From positions 1,494,428-1,558,427 of the forward strand of contig VXAA01005234.1 of the NCBI GenBank assembly GCA_013399115.1: a stretch of DNA of 64,000 nt, written 5' to 3'. Origin of the DNA: Anseranas semipalmata. Its lineage: Eukaryota; Chordata; Aves; Anseriformes; Anseranatidae. How positions within the stretch are numbered: position 1 is the first letter of the stretch; every line of letters begins with the position of its first letter. Of the stretch, positions 61,848 through 64,000 are shown piece by piece. Position numbers and translations under genes: made by a program. A model generated the notes under the pieces. The model ran no database searches, had not been told where the DNA came from, and saw nothing but the letters and a program-made list of their open reading frames with translations.

Positions 61848-64000
61848 AAATAAATTCCAAGGTAAGTACCACCTAATGCCCGGTAGCCTGAGGCACAGGC
61901 TAGAGGGTTACTTGGGGAAGTCTTAAGGCAGCCTGCCTTGGCCAGGTGGTTCAGCTGCATCTTTGGAGCTTCAGAGCCACGTTCCTGTCTGTGTAACAGC
62001 TCTGCACACAGCAGAAAGGCCTGAGGTTAAGTATGGCACTCTTGCTAGAGGAAGGAGTTATTCCTACTTGCTGACGAGGTACAGTTTCTGACGCCAAGCC
62101 ATGGGCAAAAAGTCTTTGTAGTGCAAAGTACAAAGAGTTATCCAGTCCAGATGTAGCTCATAGCAATGACAACAAATTCTCACTGGAGGGATACAGTTTT
62201 GCATGGCATAATTCATTACAAGTGAAAACTCCGCAAGCCAAGAGAAAGATTTAATCTAATTATTTCTGGTTTCTCAAGACTGAGAGAGAGAGAGGGAAAT
62301 TTAAAAGCAAACAATGCCGTGTTGCTCAATGTGGAATGCTGCAATATAAAGAAGTGAAAATTAAAGCACGGCAAAAAACATGTCAATTTTCAATTGATAT
62401 GGCACTAACATACATTAATATTTCTGACAAGCCAAGAATGTCAAATTTCTAAGCACGATATGAATCACATTAGAATTAAGAACAGCTGAGCCTGCATAAC
62501 AGATTATATAAGTATTTACGAAGCACAGGAAATACTCAAAGCCAGCAAGCTCAGCTGTATATGCATATATAACAAATAACTGTTATACTGCATGCATCTG
62601 ACAAAAAGCCGCTTTATTGACAAGATAACTACAAATTAACAAAGTACTAGTTAAGACACTGAACATCTGGGCAGAACGTAGTGGCAGTCAAAAACACCCT
62701 TGAAAACATGGGGTCTGCTCTCATCCAAAGCTGTTCTCTTACCAAGACAGAAGGTAGGCCAGTGAATTGTGAAAGCAATTCAGATTCAGTGAAGTTTTTC
62801 TTTGCTCCATATGGTAGATTTCAGAAAATTCTGGCAAAATGGCTTGAGGGGAAAAATAATCAGTGTTATACCCAAGCCTGGGGAGAAGAAGAAAATGCAA
62901 ACCACAAGACTCAATTAGCAGCAGAGGTTATCTGAAGCCATTTACCAGATAACATTGAAATTGCCCATATCTGGATCATCATTCAAAGAAAGTCATATTT
63001 GGAATTGCTTGAAGTGTTTTCTAACATTGGTTGCTAACAACCAATGAGACTCAAGGAAAACCAATAAATTTCATTTACTTGGATAAGAACCAACTAGAAG
63101 CAACGGTACAGAACACAGTACTCATTATGCAGATAAGCCACTGCAAGATTTTCTTGTGCCGTTAGTGAGTTTGATCCATTAAAATTGTAACTGGTAGTGA
63201 TGAGAAAGAAGTTTGCTAAGCATGTTCAAGTCTTATAACAACACAAATCAGTGATATGGGATGAAACACTGAAACCAAAGTCAATGAAAATGCTGGGTAA
63301 GATATTTTGGTTTTATAAAAAAAAGAAAAGTATTGATTCTTTAGCCAAGTAAGCAGATTAAAATAATAATAAAAAAAATCATATAGCCATCAGCAGTATC
63401 ACAAGAGCTAGCACCCTATTATTTTTCACTTACATTAGCAACAGATCAATTGCAACCCAGCTACCTTGTGACAAAAGTTTGAGCCTCCTCCCAGCCACCA
63501 CTCAAGGCACACATGACAATGGTCACTGTCACCTTTATCATCTGCCCCATGGCCTTCTCTTCCTCATCTCCTTTCCTTTTCCAGCTACTCTCCCTTCATG
63601 CTGTGAGGAAATGGTGCAGAGCAGGCTGACAATAGGAAACTAATGTCTGAGAGAGGCAAAGGACAGAGGGGACAGCATTACAACTGACACACTCCAGCCC
63701 CAATACCCCAACGTTGTGGCAACAGCACATTCCTTTCCCACTTCCTTCCCACGATGCGGGAAATGCCACCATTCGATCCACCTGCTAGGACGTCTCCTTC
63801 AGAGCAAGGGAGGCCTCGTTCCCTGCCCTCCTCAGTGACCTGGTGTGGAAATGAAGCTGTGACGAGGAGGAGAAGGCCAGCACTGGTAGCAAAGATGAGA
63901 GCTGGAGGTAGGAGAGTGCCCACAAATACAAGTATCACCACAGCCTGAGGTAAGGTGCTCAGGGAGGCAGAAGAGGTCCAAGTTATCTTTTCTGCAGGTA
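61848..64000. other. Non-coding stretch to the right edge
   Basis: AT-rich sequence up to about 63.4 kb, then a GC-richer pyrimidine-rich end. On the minus strand, 63678-63941 is open and encodes a hydrophobic stretch, but its first codon is GTG and it matches nothing I know. The window ends at 'tctgcaggta', which contains a cag/gta junction-like string, too common to interpret. Confidence 0.5.
63025..63046. promoter_or_regulatory. Perfect hairpin carrying inverted CCAAT boxes
   Basis: cattggttg (63025-63033) and caaccaatg (63038-63046) are exact reverse complements around CTAA. Each arm contains a full CCAAT box (ATTGG and CCAAT), the NF-Y target, with the extended AACCAAT context NF-Y favours. 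Close divergent CCAAT boxes could arise by chance or be a regulatory site. There is no promoter or CpG island nearby. Confidence 0.6.

Noticed and set aside
1..64000. CRISPR array, operons, tRNA or rRNA genes, prokaryotic mobile systems
   Set aside because: The window is vertebrate nuclear DNA in character (CR1 tail, long gene-free stretches, microsatellites), and no spaced direct-repeat array or cloverleaf with A/B boxes was seen.

Overview
This window looks like non-coding DNA from a bird nuclear genome. The best clue is at about 13.55-13.71 kb: a 5'-truncated CR1 retrotransposon tail in reverse orientation, with the degenerate octamer end and the 'CCAACCCCCTGC...CAGGGCCACC' block typical of avian CR1. 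The other recognisable repeats are very old, as expected for a slowly evolving sauropsid genome. They include relics of L1-like, CR1/L3-like and L2-like LINEs, a MIR/CORE-SINE-like fragment and an ancient palindromic repeat. These assignments come from memory of the families; no database search was run.

I found no protein-coding gene I can support. Open reading frames are short (235 codons or fewer), many begin at non-ATG codons, none resembles a known cellular protein, and their number fits chance. No tRNA, rRNA or CRISPR array is visible. The window is best read as an intergenic region or a very large intron.

Layout. 1-80 bp: CpG-rich left edge, possibly the tail of a larger island outside the window. 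0.1-19 kb: relatively GC-rich non-coding DNA with several short CpG-dense patches (about 3.06, 15.24, 15.95 and 18.86 kb), a pair of CTCF-like motifs beside the 15.24 kb patch, the CR1 tail, an ancient palindromic repeat at 10.0 kb and a motif-dense stretch near 17.4-17.7 kb that looks like a conserved regulatory element. 19-41 kb: more AT-rich, mostly featureless sequence with simple repeats, a fresh 34-bp tandem duplication at 31.94 kb and poly(A)/poly(T) tracts. 41-54 kb: a cluster of ancient retroelement relics (MIR-like 41.36, L1-like 42.05, CR1/L3-like 50.04, L2-like 53.21 kb) and one undetermined base at 44460. 54-64 kb: AT-rich unique sequence with three perfect hairpins, one of which carries inverted CCAAT boxes.

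I did not find an undescribed multi-gene system. The items most worth checking are the frameshifted L1-like reverse-transcriptase relic (unusual in birds), the CpG patch with tandem CTCF-like motifs, and the candidate conserved regulatory block at 17.4-17.7 kb.
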